Shown here piece by piece: positions 8,888 through 16,903 of a DNA stretch of 40,948 nucleotides. The stretch is from Myxococcales bacterium FL481 (GTDB lineage: Bacteria; Myxococcota_A; Polyangia; Nannocystales; Nannocystaceae). The notes below the pieces were generated by a model that ran no database searches, was not told the origin of the DNA, and worked only from the letters and a program-made list of their open reading frames with translations. Made by a program: the position numbers and the translations under genes. The stretch lies in NCBI GenBank assembly GCA_006508105.1, contig QKPP01000161.1, forward strand, positions 1-40,948, in the 5' to 3' direction. Position 1 is the stretch's first letter; every line of letters starts with the position of its first letter.

Positions 8888-8908
8888 GGGGCGTCGTGGG
8901 ACGGCCCC
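8888..8908. terminator. Stem-loop between convergent genes
   Basis: GGGGCGTC at 8888-8895 pairs with GAC plus GCCCC at 8900-8908 (one bulged G), directly after the molybdoenzyme stop and before the end of pgi on the other strand. No U-tract is present. Confidence 0.35.
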
Positions 8909-8952
8909 GTCGGCATGGCGGTGCGTGAGCGCCAGCGGGGCCAGTCGCGGGG

Positions 8953-10614
8953 CTACGGGGCCGGTTGGGCCGCTCGGCGCGAGCGCAGGTACTCGACCAA
9001 CGCACCCGTCGAAGGGTCGTGCCGGTCGGGCCGAGCGCCCGACCGCAGCTCCTCGGTGAGGTTCCCAGCGAGTTGTTTGCCCAGTTCCACGCCCCACTGA
9101 TCGAAACTGTTGATCTGCCAGATCACCCCTTGGACAAACACTTTGTGTTCGTACAACGCGATGAGTCGGCCCAGCGAACGCGGCGTGAGGCGGTCCAACA
9201 ATAGCGTTGTCGTGGGCCGGCTGCCTGCGAATACGCGATGAGGGGCGAGGGCCTCGACGCGGTCGGGCGGCAAACCTTGGGCGATGAGTTCGGCGCGGGC
9301 TTGCTCGAGCGTTTTGCCGCGAGCAAGCGCCTCGGACTGCGCAAGGCAGTTCGCCAACAGCAGGTCGTGATGGCCGGCGAGCCCGTGATCTGGTTCGAGC
9401 ACGGCGATGAAGTCCGCCGGAATCAGCCGCGTACCTTGGTGCAACAGTTGGAAGAACGCATGTTGGCCATTGGTGCCGGGCTCGCCCCACACGATCGGGC
9501 CCGTCGCGTACGACGTGATGGGCCGGCCGGACCAATCGACCCCCTTTCCGTTGCTCTCCATGTCGACCTGTTGCAGATACGCGGGCAAGCGTTGGAGCCG
9601 TTGGTCGTACGGCAGCACGGCATGGCTCGCGGCACCCCAGAAATTGGCGTACCAGATGCCGAGCAGGGCCATGGTCACGGGGAGGTTGTCGGACCACGGA
9701 GCCGAACGAAAGTGTTCGTCGATCTCGTGCGCTCCCGACAGCATCTCCTCGAAGCGATCCATGCCGATGGCGCAGGCGACTGACAACCCGATCGTTGACC
9801 ACAGCGAGTAGCGCCCGCCAACCCAATCCCAAAACCGCAGCATGTTGTTCGGATCAATGCCGAACTGCGCCACTGCTTCGGCATTGGTGGAAATCGCCAC
9901 AAAATGTCGGGCGACGGCAGCGTCGTCGCCAAGGCGCTGGGTGAGCCACTGTCGAGCGGACCGAGCGTTGGTCAGGGTCTCGAGGGTGGTGAACGTCTTC
10001 GATGCGATTAAGAACAGGGTCGATTCCGCGTCGATCCGCTGCAGCGTCGCATCGAGATGGGCCCCGTCGACGTTCGATACGTGGTGCACCGTCAGATCGT
10101 CGGGCCAGTAGGGGCGCAGCGCCTCACAGACCATGTGCGGTCCGAGATCCGAGCCGCCGATGCCGAGGTTGACGACGCTGCGGATCGGTTTCCCGGTGTG
10201 ACCCCGCCACATTCCCGTCCGCACGGCATCGGTGAGTTGGCGCATGCGGGCCAGTTCTCCTCGGACCGCGGGCATGACGTCTCGGTCGTCGCAGACAACC
10301 GGGCGATCGCTGCGATTGCGCAGCGCGGTATGCAGCACGGCCCGCTGCTCGGTGACGTTGATTCGTTCGCCCGCGAACATGCGATCGATGCGATCGCGCA
10401 GCGAGCTCGCGTCGGCGAGCGCGTGCAAGGCTCGCCAAGCCGCGTCGTCGATACGATGCTTCGAAAAGTCGGCGTACAAGTCGTCGAAACGCAACGTGAG
10501 TCGCTGGACCCGCTGCGGGTCGCGTTCGAACAGCTCAAGAATCGAGACGTTCGCGAGCTCGGCCTGGCGATCGCGCAGCGCTTGCCAGCCGGGGAGACGA
10601 TCGGGAGCGGACAT
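8953..10614 (-). CDS. pgi: Glucose-6-phosphate isomerase
   Basis: This is the cytoplasmic glycolytic enzyme that interconverts glucose 6-phosphate and fructose 6-phosphate. The 553 residues match the E. coli-type length. Conserved segments are [11 protein letters not shown] in the N-terminal half, the signature around [13 protein letters not shown], the active-site run [19 protein letters not shown], and the C-terminal [25 protein letters not shown]. The ATG at 10614 was chosen because homology begins at [17 protein letters not shown]. The upstream in-frame extension is Arg-rich and resembles non-coding DNA. The gene is divergent from the aldehyde dehydrogenase across a 161-bp gap that holds two dyads. 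Confidence 0.97.
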   Translation of the reverse strand: MSAPDRLPGWQALRDRQAELANVSILELFERDPQRVQRLTLRFDDLYADFSKHRIDDAAWRALHALADASSLRDRIDRMFAGERINVTEQRAVLHTALRNRSDRPVVCDDRDVMPAVRGELARMRQLTDAVRTGMWRGHTGKPIRSVVNLGIGGSDLGPHMVCEALRPYWPDDLTVHHVSNVDGAHLDATLQRIDAESTLFLIASKTFTTLETLTNARSARQWLTQRLGDDAAVARHFVAISTNAEAVAQFGIDPNNMLRFWDWVGGRYSLWSTIGLSVACAIGMDRFEEMLSGAHEIDEHFRSAPWSDNLPVTMALLGIWYANFWGAASHAVLPYDQRLQRLPAYLQQVDMESNGKGVDWSGRPITSYATGPIVWGEPGTNGQHAFFQLLHQGTRLIPADFIAVLEPDHGLAGHHDLLLANCLAQSEALARGKTLEQARAELIAQGLPPDRVEALAPHRVFAGSRPTTTLLLDRLTPRSLGRLIALYEHKVFVQGVIWQINSFDQWGVELGKQLAGNLTEELRSGARPDRHDPSTGALVEYLRSRRAAQPAP

Positions 10615-10642
10615 GGTCCACAGTGTATCCGCTGCGGTGGAG

Positions 10643-10663
10643 TTCACGCGGCCGCGGCGTGAA
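10643..10663. promoter_or_regulatory. Operator-like dyad between pgi and the aldehyde dehydrogenase
   Basis: TTCACGC at 10643-10649 and GCGTGAA at 10657-10663 are perfect inverted 7-bp arms around a 7-bp GC core. The dyad lies 28 bp upstream of pgi and 112 bp upstream of the aldehyde dehydrogenase, in the shared divergent region. The size fits a binding site for a dimeric repressor or activator, but no regulator gene is adjacent. Confidence 0.4.
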
Positions 10664-10687
10664 GCGTCGCCGAGAACCGGCGCGGTG

Positions 10688-10709
10688 GGGTTCGGGCGCC
10701 GCCGAACCC
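10688..10709. promoter_or_regulatory. Second dyad in the pgi/aldehyde dehydrogenase divergent region
   Basis: GGGTTCGG at 10688-10695 and CCGAACCC at 10702-10709 are perfect 8-bp arms with a 6-nt centre. They could form a hairpin in the leader of the aldehyde dehydrogenase mRNA or serve as an operator. The same GTTCGG/CCGAAC core reappears downstream of that gene at 12281-12333. Confidence 0.35.
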
Positions 10710-10775
10710 GTCGACGTCGTCGCGGCTCGACGCCGGGTCGGGATAGTGGCACGGTGCGGCGCACGAGAGCCAACG

Positions 10776-12275
10776 ATGAGTCATCAAGCAATGTTTGCGT
10801 CCCTGGGCCTTGCCGACCTCAACCTCAATGACGGCGATCTCGTGTCGCACTCGCCGATCGACGGTCAGACGTTGGGCCGCGTGGCGAGCGACGACGAGGC
10901 GCAGATCGACGCCAAAATCGCCCACGCCCACGAGGCCTACCTGGCCTGGCGAGCCGTACCCGCTCCGCGCCGCGGGGAGTTCGTGCGCTGCCTCGGAGAG
11001 GAGCTGCGGGCCCACAAGCAAGCGCTGGGCGAGTTGGTCACGCTCGAGTGCGGCAAGATCACCCAAGAGGGTCTCGGCGAGGTCCAAGAGATGATCGACA
11101 TCTGCGACTTCGCGGTCGGCCTGTCGCGTCAGTTGTACGGGTTGACGATCGCGTCAGAGCGCCCCGAGCACGCGATGCGTGAGACTTGGCACCCGCTCGG
11201 GCCGGTGGCGGTCATCAGCGCGTTCAACTTTCCGGTGGCCGTGTGGGCCTGGAACGCCGCGATCGCGTTCGTCTGCGGCGATTCCGTGCTGTGGAAGCCG
11301 TCCGAGAAGACCCCATTGACGGCGTTGGCGTGCCAGCAGTTGGTCCAGCGGGCCGCGGCGAAATGCGGCGATGTGCCGACCGGGCTGTCGCAGTTGGTGA
11401 TCGGCGAGCGGGCCGCGGGTGAGCAACTCGTGGACGACCGACGGATCCCGCTGGTCAGCGCGACCGGGAGCTGTGCCATGGGCCGGACCGTGGCTCCCCG
11501 CGTCGCCGCGCGGTTTGGTCGTTCGATCCTGGAGCTCGGTGGCAACAACGCGATTGTGGTCACGCCTTCCGCCGATCTTGACCTCGCCGTGCGGTCCATC
11601 GTGTTCGGAGCCGTGGGCACGGCGGGGCAGCGCTGCACCACGACGCGGCGGTTGTTCGTGCATCCCGCGGTGCGCGGCGACCTGCTCGAGCGGCTGCGAC
11701 GCGCCTACGGGTCGCTGCAGATCGGCGATCCGCGAGAGCCGGGGACATTGGTGGGACCGTTGATTGACGAGGCTGCGTTCTCGGCCATGCGGTCCGCCCT
11801 GGACGAGCTACGCTCGAGTGGCGCGACCGTGCACGGCGGCCAGCGGGTGCTCGCGGACCGGTTCTCCGGGGCATACTACGCCCAGCCGGCCCTGGTGGAG
11901 ATGCCTGCGAGCCGCACGAACATCGCCGAGGAGACGTTCGCGCCGATCCTGCACGTGTTTGAGTACGAGCGGTTCGAAGAGGCGATCGCTCGCCAAAACG
12001 ATGTGCCACAGGGTCTCTCCTCGGCCGTCTTCACCAACGATGTACGCGAGGCCGAACACTTCGTCTCGGTGGCCGGCAGCGACTGCGGGATTGCCAATGT
12101 GAACATTGGCACGTCCGGCGCGGAGATCGGCGGGGCGTTCGGTGGCGAGAAGGAGACCGGCGGTGGTCGGGAGGCGGGCAGCGACAGCTGGAAAGCCTAC
12201 ATGCGGCGGTCGACGTCAACCGTCAACTACGGGCGGCAGCTGCCACTGGCTCAAGGCATCGAGTTCGACGTCTAA
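10776..12275 (+). CDS. NAD(P)-dependent aldehyde dehydrogenase, ALDH7 (aminoadipate-semialdehyde) type
   Basis: The 499-residue enzyme oxidises an aldehyde to a carboxylate. Cofactor and catalytic motifs are present: [24 protein letters not shown], the general base Glu253 in ELGGNN, and the nucleophile Cys287 in [14 protein letters not shown]. That last string and the end ([35 protein letters not shown]) are characteristic of the ALDH7/antiquitin group, whose members oxidise alpha-aminoadipic semialdehyde in lysine breakdown. The ATG at 10776 is chosen by homology. The gene converges on an SDR and a glutamine-synthetase-like ligase, so the aldehyde may come from amine or lysine catabolism; that link is inference. 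Confidence 0.93.
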   Translation: MSHQAMFASLGLADLNLNDGDLVSHSPIDGQTLGRVASDDEAQIDAKIAHAHEAYLAWRAVPAPRRGEFVRCLGEELRAHKQALGELVTLECGKITQEGLGEVQEMIDICDFAVGLSRQLYGLTIASERPEHAMRETWHPLGPVAVISAFNFPVAVWAWNAAIAFVCGDSVLWKPSEKTPLTALACQQLVQRAAAKCGDVPTGLSQLVIGERAAGEQLVDDRRIPLVSATGSCAMGRTVAPRVAARFGRSILELGGNNAIVVTPSADLDLAVRSIVFGAVGTAGQRCTTTRRLFVHPAVRGDLLERLRRAYGSLQIGDPREPGTLVGPLIDEAAFSAMRSALDELRSSGATVHGGQRVLADRFSGAYYAQPALVEMPASRTNIAEETFAPILHVFEYERFEEAIARQNDVPQGLSSAVFTNDVREAEHFVSVAGSDCGIANVNIGTSGAEIGGAFGGEKETGGGREAGSDSWKAYMRRSTSTVNYGRQLPLAQGIEFDV

Positions 12276-12280
12276 ACCGA

Positions 12281-12307
12281 GTTCGGTCGCAGCGGTGCCG
12301 GCCGAAC
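12281..12307. terminator. Stem-loop between convergent genes
   Basis: GTTCGGTCG at 12281-12289 pairs with CGGCCGAAC at 12299-12307 over 9 bp (one G-U), with a 9-nt loop, 6 bp after the aldehyde dehydrogenase stop. There is no U-tract. The right arm is part of the first of three 11-bp repeats, so alternative pairings are possible. Confidence 0.4.
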
Positions 12308-12333
12308 CCACGCCGAACCCACGCCGAACCCAC
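12301..12333. repeat. Three perfect tandem copies of an 11-bp repeat
   Basis: The unit GCCGAACCCAC occurs three times without mismatch at 12301-12311, 12312-12322 and 12323-12333. The array fills the space between the convergent aldehyde dehydrogenase and SDR stop codons. The unit length is not a multiple of three and the array is outside both genes. Confidence 0.9.
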
Positions 12334-12335
12334 GC

Positions 12336-13118
12336 CTAGGCCGGTGAGTCCGGCGTGACGTAGGCCCGCGTGATGCCGCCGTCGACGACGAACTCTTGAC
12401 CCGTCAAGTAGGACGACTCGTCAGATGCAAGGTAGAGGGCGGCGGCGGCCATTTCGGTGGCTTCGCCGAACCGCCCCATCGGAATGTGGACGAGCCGGCG
12501 CTGCTTTTTGGCTTCAGTGTCGAGAAACTTCATGAGCAGCTCCGTGCGGAGGGGGCCGGGACACAAGGCGTTGACGCGCACGCCCTGTCGGGCGTGGATC
12601 ACCGCGAGTTCGCGGCTCAGGGCGAGGACCGCTCCCTTACTGGCCGTGTAGGCGACCTGTGGGGTCGCGGCACCCATGAGCGCGACGAACGAAGCGGTGT
12701 TGATCACGGATCCCCCGCCGGCTCGCAGCAGCGCCGGGATGCCGAACTTGCAGCCCAAAAACACGCTCTTGGCGTTGATGGCCAGCGTTGCGTCCCAGAC
12801 CGCTTCGTCGGTCGCGACGGCATCGCCGTCGCGCGAGTCCATGATGCCAGCGTTGTTGAACAGCACGTGTAGCCCGCCGAAGTGCCGCTCAGCCGCGTCC
12901 ACCATGGCTTCGCAGTCTGCAGCGACCGAGACATCCGCCCGACAAAACGCGGCACGGTGGCCGTCGGCGGTGAGTCGGGCCGCGAGCTGAGTCCCATGGG
13001 CTTCGTCAAGATCGACGAGCAACACCGCCGCGCCTTCGCGGCAGAACAGTTCGGCGGTGGCGCGGCCGATTCCGTGGGCGGCACCGGTGATCAGGGCGGT
13101 CTTTCCGTGGAGGCGCAT
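12336..13118 (-). CDS. Short-chain dehydrogenase/reductase (classical SDR)
   Basis: The 260-residue protein has a Rossmann-fold NAD(P)-binding motif TGAAHGIG (residues 11-18), the NNAG motif (88-91), and the catalytic Ser143, Tyr157 and Lys161 (YTASK). The Asp at the end of beta-strand 2 (VDLDEA) suggests a preference for NAD over NADP. The C-terminus (SSYLTGQEFVVDGG) is typical of the family. It is the second gene of an operon, 14 bp after the glutamine-synthetase-like gene, with an AAGGA ribosome site 7 nt before the ATG. The substrate is unknown; context suggests a hydroxy or carbonyl intermediate of the same catabolic route. Confidence 0.92.
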   Translation of the reverse strand: MRLHGKTALITGAAHGIGRATAELFCREGAAVLLVDLDEAHGTQLAARLTADGHRAAFCRADVSVAADCEAMVDAAERHFGGLHVLFNNAGIMDSRDGDAVATDEAVWDATLAINAKSVFLGCKFGIPALLRAGGGSVINTASFVALMGAATPQVAYTASKGAVLALSRELAVIHARQGVRVNALCPGPLRTELLMKFLDTEAKKQRRLVHIPMGRFGEATEMAAAALYLASDESSYLTGQEFVVDGGITRAYVTPDSPA

Positions 13119-13132
13119 GGTTCATCCTTGGC

Positions 13133-14524
13133 CTAGATTTGTTCGAAGTAGCGGCCACGTTCCCAGTCGGTCACGGCCGAATCGAACGCGGCTTGTTCGG
13201 TGCGAAGAAAGTGCGTGTAGTGATCGACAAAGGCGTCACCAAACGCGGCGCGGGCAAACCCGCTGTGGGCGAAGCCTTGCGTGGCTTCAGGGAGTGAGGA
13301 CGGAACGGCGGGCAGGTCTTGCGCTTGGTACATGTCGCCTCGGAAGGCCGCGGGCGCGGGGAGTTGGCCCTCGATGCCATCGAGCCCAGACGCCAGCGCG
13401 GCGGCGAAGGCCACGTAGGGGTTGCAGTCGGCTCCGGGGATGCGGCACTCGACACGCAGACTCGGGCCCGACCCGATGACCCGAAATCCCGCCGTGCGGT
13501 TGTCCGGGCTCCAGGCCAACCGGGTAGGGGCCCACGATCCGGTGCGATAGCGCTTGTAGGAGTTGACCGTCGGCGCGTACATGGGCGTGAGCTCCGCGGC
13601 GTGGCGCAGCCATCCGGCGAGAAAGTGGCCGAACGTGCTCGATCCACGCACGCCGTCGAACGACTGCTCCCCCGCGAACAGGTTTTGGCCGTCGCGCCAC
13701 AAACTCAAGTGAAGGTGACAACTCGAACCCGCGGCGTCGGCATGGGGCTTGGCCATGAACGTCACCGACAACCCCAAATCGTCGGCCACGTCTTTGAGGC
13801 AGCGCTTGAGCAGCACGTGGCGATCGGCCATCGTCAGCGCGTCCGCGTATCGCACATTGAGCTCATGTTGTCCCCGGCCCCACTCTCCCTTCGTCGTCTC
13901 GAGGGGAATGCCGGCAGCACGAAGATGCTGGCGGACGGGCCCGTGCAGTCGCTCGTGTCGGCGGGTCGACCCGAGGTGATAGTCTTCCAGGTACGGGTTG
14001 GCGGGGGTCAGCTGGGCGAACCCGCGTGATCCCGCTTCCGCGTAGCTGTCCTCGAAAATGAAGTACTCGAGTTCGGACGCTCCCATCACGTCGAACCCCA
14101 TCTGGGCGGCGCGGTCGAGTTGTGCCCGCAGCAGGCTGCGAGGGGCCAGCGCGACTCGAGTGTGGTCGGCCGGATCGTGCACGTCGCACTGAACGATCGC
14201 GCTGCGACGCAACCAGCGGGCCTCGCAGAGCGTGCCCAGGTCGGGGACGAGATGAAAGTCCCCGTAGCCGCGTTCCCAGTTGGCGAACTGGTAGCCAGGC
14301 ACCGGCTCCATGTTCATGTCGACCGTGAGCAGGTAGTCGCATGCGTGCATGCCGCCCGGCACCACCTCGTCCAGAAAGAACCGGGCATCGCACCGCTTGC
14401 CCATCATCCGCCCGTACAGGTCGGTGAACGCGACGAGCACGGTGTCGATGTCACCTGAATCGACCTGTCGGGCCAGCGCCTCGAGACCGAGCGGGGCAGA
14501 TTGCGAGTTTGGAGAGGTCGCCAC
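13133..14524 (-). CDS. Glutamine synthetase family ligase (PuuA/GlnA3-like)
   Basis: The protein is about 463 residues from GTG 14524, or 489 from GTG 14602. Homology starts near residue 38 of the longer form, and neither start has a clear ribosome site. It has the beta-grasp N-terminus (VLVAFTDLYGRMMGKR) and the ATP-grasp-like catalytic barrel with GASELEYFIF, GQHELNVRYADALTMAD, KPHADAAGSSCHLHLS and NRTAGFRV. These match the gamma-glutamyl-amine ligase branch rather than canonical glutamine synthetase, which has GSGMHVHQS and an adenylylated Tyr region. It probably glutamylates an amine or polyamine using ATP. It heads an operon with the SDR and is divergent from the radical SAM gene. Confidence 0.88.
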   Translation of the reverse strand: MATSPNSQSAPLGLEALARQVDSGDIDTVLVAFTDLYGRMMGKRCDARFFLDEVVPGGMHACDYLLTVDMNMEPVPGYQFANWERGYGDFHLVPDLGTLCEARWLRRSAIVQCDVHDPADHTRVALAPRSLLRAQLDRAAQMGFDVMGASELEYFIFEDSYAEAGSRGFAQLTPANPYLEDYHLGSTRRHERLHGPVRQHLRAAGIPLETTKGEWGRGQHELNVRYADALTMADRHVLLKRCLKDVADDLGLSVTFMAKPHADAAGSSCHLHLSLWRDGQNLFAGEQSFDGVRGSSTFGHFLAGWLRHAAELTPMYAPTVNSYKRYRTGSWAPTRLAWSPDNRTAGFRVIGSGPSLRVECRIPGADCNPYVAFAAALASGLDGIEGQLPAPAAFRGDMYQAQDLPAVPSSLPEATQGFAHSGFARAAFGDAFVDHYTHFLRTEQAAFDSAVTDWERGRYFEQI

Positions 14525-14619
14525 CGGGTCAGCGTAGCGCGTCAGAGGGGATTCGCCCTGGGCGACGTCGCTCCGTGCCCCCGACAGGATGGCCCTTGGC
14601 ACGGCCGGGGCGCTCGGCT

Positions 14620-15474
14620 ATGGCTGACGGGATGCTCGAGGTACTCGACGACATCTCCGGCGAGGGGAACCGCCGGTTTCGCCTCGGCCTCCGGGACGGT
14701 GCCGCCGTCGAGGCGGTGGTCTACGGCGGCGACGCGCTGTGCATCTCCAGCCAGGTCGGCTGTGCTGTGGCCTGTCCGTTCTGCGCGTCGGGTGCCCGTG
14801 GGTTCGGACGCAATCTGGAGCTCGACGAGCTTGTCGGCCAAGTCATGACGGTCCGTGGCCTGGTCAACGGGATCGTTCGGGTCACGGTCTCGGGAATCGG
14901 GGAGCCGCTTCACAACCATCAGCGGGTGGTCGCGTTCACCGAGTGGGCGCGCACCGTGGGGCTGCCTGTGAGCCTGACAACATCGGGAGGACCGCTTGCG
15001 CGGCTGCGGCCGTGGCTTGAGTTGCATCCGCACCGCGGCCTGACGATTTCTGTTCACGCGGGGACGGAGGCCGTGCGGGCTCAGATGGTGCCCCACGGGC
15101 CATCGCTGACGGCTTTGTTCGGCGTGCTGGGTCAGACCGTGCCTGGTCTCGGCCGCGGTCGTCGGCGAAAGGTCGCGCTCGCCTACCTGCTCATGGCCGG
15201 AATCAACGACCACGAGGCGGAAATCGACGCGTTCGTCGAACGCGTGCGTTCGCTGAGGCTCAAGCTTCACCTCTACGCTTTCAACCCGGTGCCGACCAAC
15301 GATCTCGAGCCGGCCTCGGAAGCCCGCTATCAACAGATAGCCGCGCGGCTGCGCGGCGACGGCTTCGACGTGCGCCGCAGCTCTCAAGCCCGTCGGCGGG
15401 CGAACGGCGGTTGCGGCACGTTGGTGGCGGCCCGGTCCGCCTCGAGCCCGAACGCGCTGCCCGTACTGCAGTAG
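14620..15474 (+). CDS. RlmN/Cfr-type radical SAM protein lacking the usual N-terminal domain
   Basis: The 284-residue protein resembles the catalytic core of 23S rRNA/tRNA adenine C2-methyltransferase RlmN. The iron-sulfur cysteines are C48, C52 and C55 (CxxxCxxC). The flanking string CISSQVGC places C41 at the position of E. coli Cys118. GEP (residues 94-96) and SVHA follow. NGGCGTL places C265 at the methyl-carrying Cys355. Typical RlmN is about 370-400 residues, and here the roughly 100-residue N-terminal accessory domain is absent. The ATG at 14620 is the first good start after an upstream reading frame that overlaps the divergent ligase gene. The RNA substrate may therefore differ, and it is probably a paralogue rather than the housekeeping RlmN. 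Confidence 0.88.
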   Translation: MADGMLEVLDDISGEGNRRFRLGLRDGAAVEAVVYGGDALCISSQVGCAVACPFCASGARGFGRNLELDELVGQVMTVRGLVNGIVRVTVSGIGEPLHNHQRVVAFTEWARTVGLPVSLTTSGGPLARLRPWLELHPHRGLTISVHAGTEAVRAQMVPHGPSLTALFGVLGQTVPGLGRGRRRKVALAYLLMAGINDHEAEIDAFVERVRSLRLKLHLYAFNPVPTNDLEPASEARYQQIAARLRGDGFDVRRSSQARRRANGGCGTLVAARSASSPNALPVLQ

Positions 15475-15655
15475 CGATCAGCGCGAAGCGGCCGGGTCTG
15501 CTGGCTACGGCGGGAACGGATCGCAGCGAACAGCTGGGCGGGCAGGGGTGGCCCCAGCCCGCGCCCAATCCGCGGTGATGGGGGCAGTTGGATCCGGGAT
15601 GGCGACGCGATGACAGCCCGTTTTCCACCGGACTCGCTCGTGAGCCGGGTGTGTG

Positions 15656-15684
15656 TTGACGGCCGCGGGTGTGCCCGATATCCC
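15656..15684 (+). promoter_or_regulatory. Sigma-70-like promoter of the acetyltransferase gene
   Basis: TTGACG at 15656-15661 and TATCCC at 15679-15684 are separated by exactly 17 bp, and the start codon follows 26 bp later at 15711. The -35 element is a 5/6 match; the -10 element keeps only TAT. The rest of the 236-bp gap upstream shows no gene. Confidence 0.4.
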
Positions 15685-15710
15685 TGCGCTCCGGGGTCGC
15701 TTGGACGTTT

Positions 15711-16865
15711 ATGCCTAGATTCGAGCTTGTCGAGGTTCCGCTTTCCGATCGCGCGTTGGTCGAACGATTCATTCGTGTGCCGTGGCACATCCATCGCAAC
15801 GTGTGGCCCAACGAGCACTGGGTCCCGCCGCTTCTCATGGATCGCCGCGACTTTCTCAACCCGAAGAAGAACCCGTTCTTTGAGCACGCCCAGTGTGCGT
15901 TTTGGCTGGCGACGGTCGATGGGCAAGACGTTGCTCGCATCGCGGCGGTTCACGACATCGACTACGAACGGCACCACGGCGAGCGGGTGGGTTACTTCGG
16001 GATGTTCGAGTGCCCGGACGATCCTGAGTTGGCCCGGGCGCTGATCGATCAGGCGCTGGATTGGCTGCGGCCTCGCGGTATCACGCGGGTGATCGGTCCG
16101 ACCGAACTGTCGATGAACTACCTGTTCGGGGTTCTCGTCGACGCGTTCGACCGAGAGCCGGGTATGAACATGCCCTTCAACCCGCCATACTACGACGCGC
16201 TCATGGCCAGCGCCGGTCTGCGCAAGGTCAAAGATGTGTTTCAGTGGGGGATCGATGTGCGTGAAGGGCTGCCGTCGCGTGTGGAAAGAATGGCGGGGCT
16301 CATCAAAACGCGTGAGAGCATCCAGCTGCGAAACATCGATTTGTCCGATTGGAGCAACGAGGTCGAGCGCACGCTGGAGATCTACAACGAAGCTTGGGAA
16401 GACAACTGGGGGTTCGTTCCCATCGGTCGCAAGGAATATCAGCACATCGCCAAGGACCTCAAAATGGTGATGCATCCGACCATGGGGCTGATGGCGGAGG
16501 TCGACGGCGAACCGGTCGCGTTTGCGCTGACGATCATGAACATCAACCCCATCCTCAAAAAGCTCGACGGTCGCTTGTTCCCTACCGGGCTGCTGCGCTT
16601 GCTTTGGGACTTGAAGGTGGCAAAGCGAGTCCGCAGTGGCCGCCTGGTACTGATGGGTATCAAGGCTGGGTACCGGCGACGCGGAATCGAGACGTTGTTG
16701 TCCGTCGAGTCCTTCCGGGCCGGTCGTGCGCTCGGTTGGCCCGGCGGCGAGATCGGATGGACGCTCGAGGACAACGACATGGTCAATCGCGCCATCGAAG
16801 CGATGCGCGGGGAGAAGATCGCCACGTATCGGATGTATGAGACCGAGCTGGCGCCGCCGCCCTAG
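15711..16865 (+). CDS. GNAT-fold N-acetyltransferase-like protein (YghO type)
   Basis: This 384-residue cytoplasmic protein resembles the YghO group of proteins. It has an N-terminal part with conserved aromatic and proline motifs (FIRVPWHIHRNVWPNEHWVPPL, partial family signature). The C-terminal half is a GNAT-like acyl-transfer domain (LVLMGIKAGYRRRGIETLLSVES, resembling the acetyl-CoA loop R/QxxGxG/A). GWTLEDNDMVNRAIEAMRGEK near the end is another recognisable GNAT segment. The acceptor is unknown. The ATG at 15711 is favoured because homology begins at MPRFELVEV; an upstream start at 15669 would add 14 residues. It converges on the protease gene. Confidence 0.82.
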   Translation: MPRFELVEVPLSDRALVERFIRVPWHIHRNVWPNEHWVPPLLMDRRDFLNPKKNPFFEHAQCAFWLATVDGQDVARIAAVHDIDYERHHGERVGYFGMFECPDDPELARALIDQALDWLRPRGITRVIGPTELSMNYLFGVLVDAFDREPGMNMPFNPPYYDALMASAGLRKVKDVFQWGIDVREGLPSRVERMAGLIKTRESIQLRNIDLSDWSNEVERTLEIYNEAWEDNWGFVPIGRKEYQHIAKDLKMVMHPTMGLMAEVDGEPVAFALTIMNINPILKKLDGRLFPTGLLRLLWDLKVAKRVRSGRLVLMGIKAGYRRRGIETLLSVESFRAGRALGWPGGEIGWTLEDNDMVNRAIEAMRGEKIATYRMYETELAPPP

Positions 16866-16875
16866 CCGGTCGCTG

Positions 16876-16897
16876 GCCTCATCCGCGCGGGTGAGGC
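16876..16897. terminator. Hairpin between convergent acetyltransferase and protease genes
   Basis: GCCTCATCC at 16876-16884 pairs with GGGTGAGGC at 16889-16897 (9 bp, one G-U) around a GCGC tetraloop. It is placed 11 bp after the acetyltransferase stop and just beyond the protease stop, so it could end transcription in both directions. No U-tract follows on either strand. Confidence 0.5.
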
Positions 16898-16903
16898 GTG
16901 GCC

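Noticed and set aside
8528..9832. Minus-strand 434-residue frame
   Set aside because: It overlaps pgi and the molybdoenzyme gene, both with clear motifs, and its Arg/Pro/Ala-rich composition is typical of out-of-frame high-GC DNA.
16866..16903. Hairpin read as part of a MITE or REP element
   Set aside because: It is a single simple stem-loop exactly between convergent stop codons; termination is the plainer explanation.
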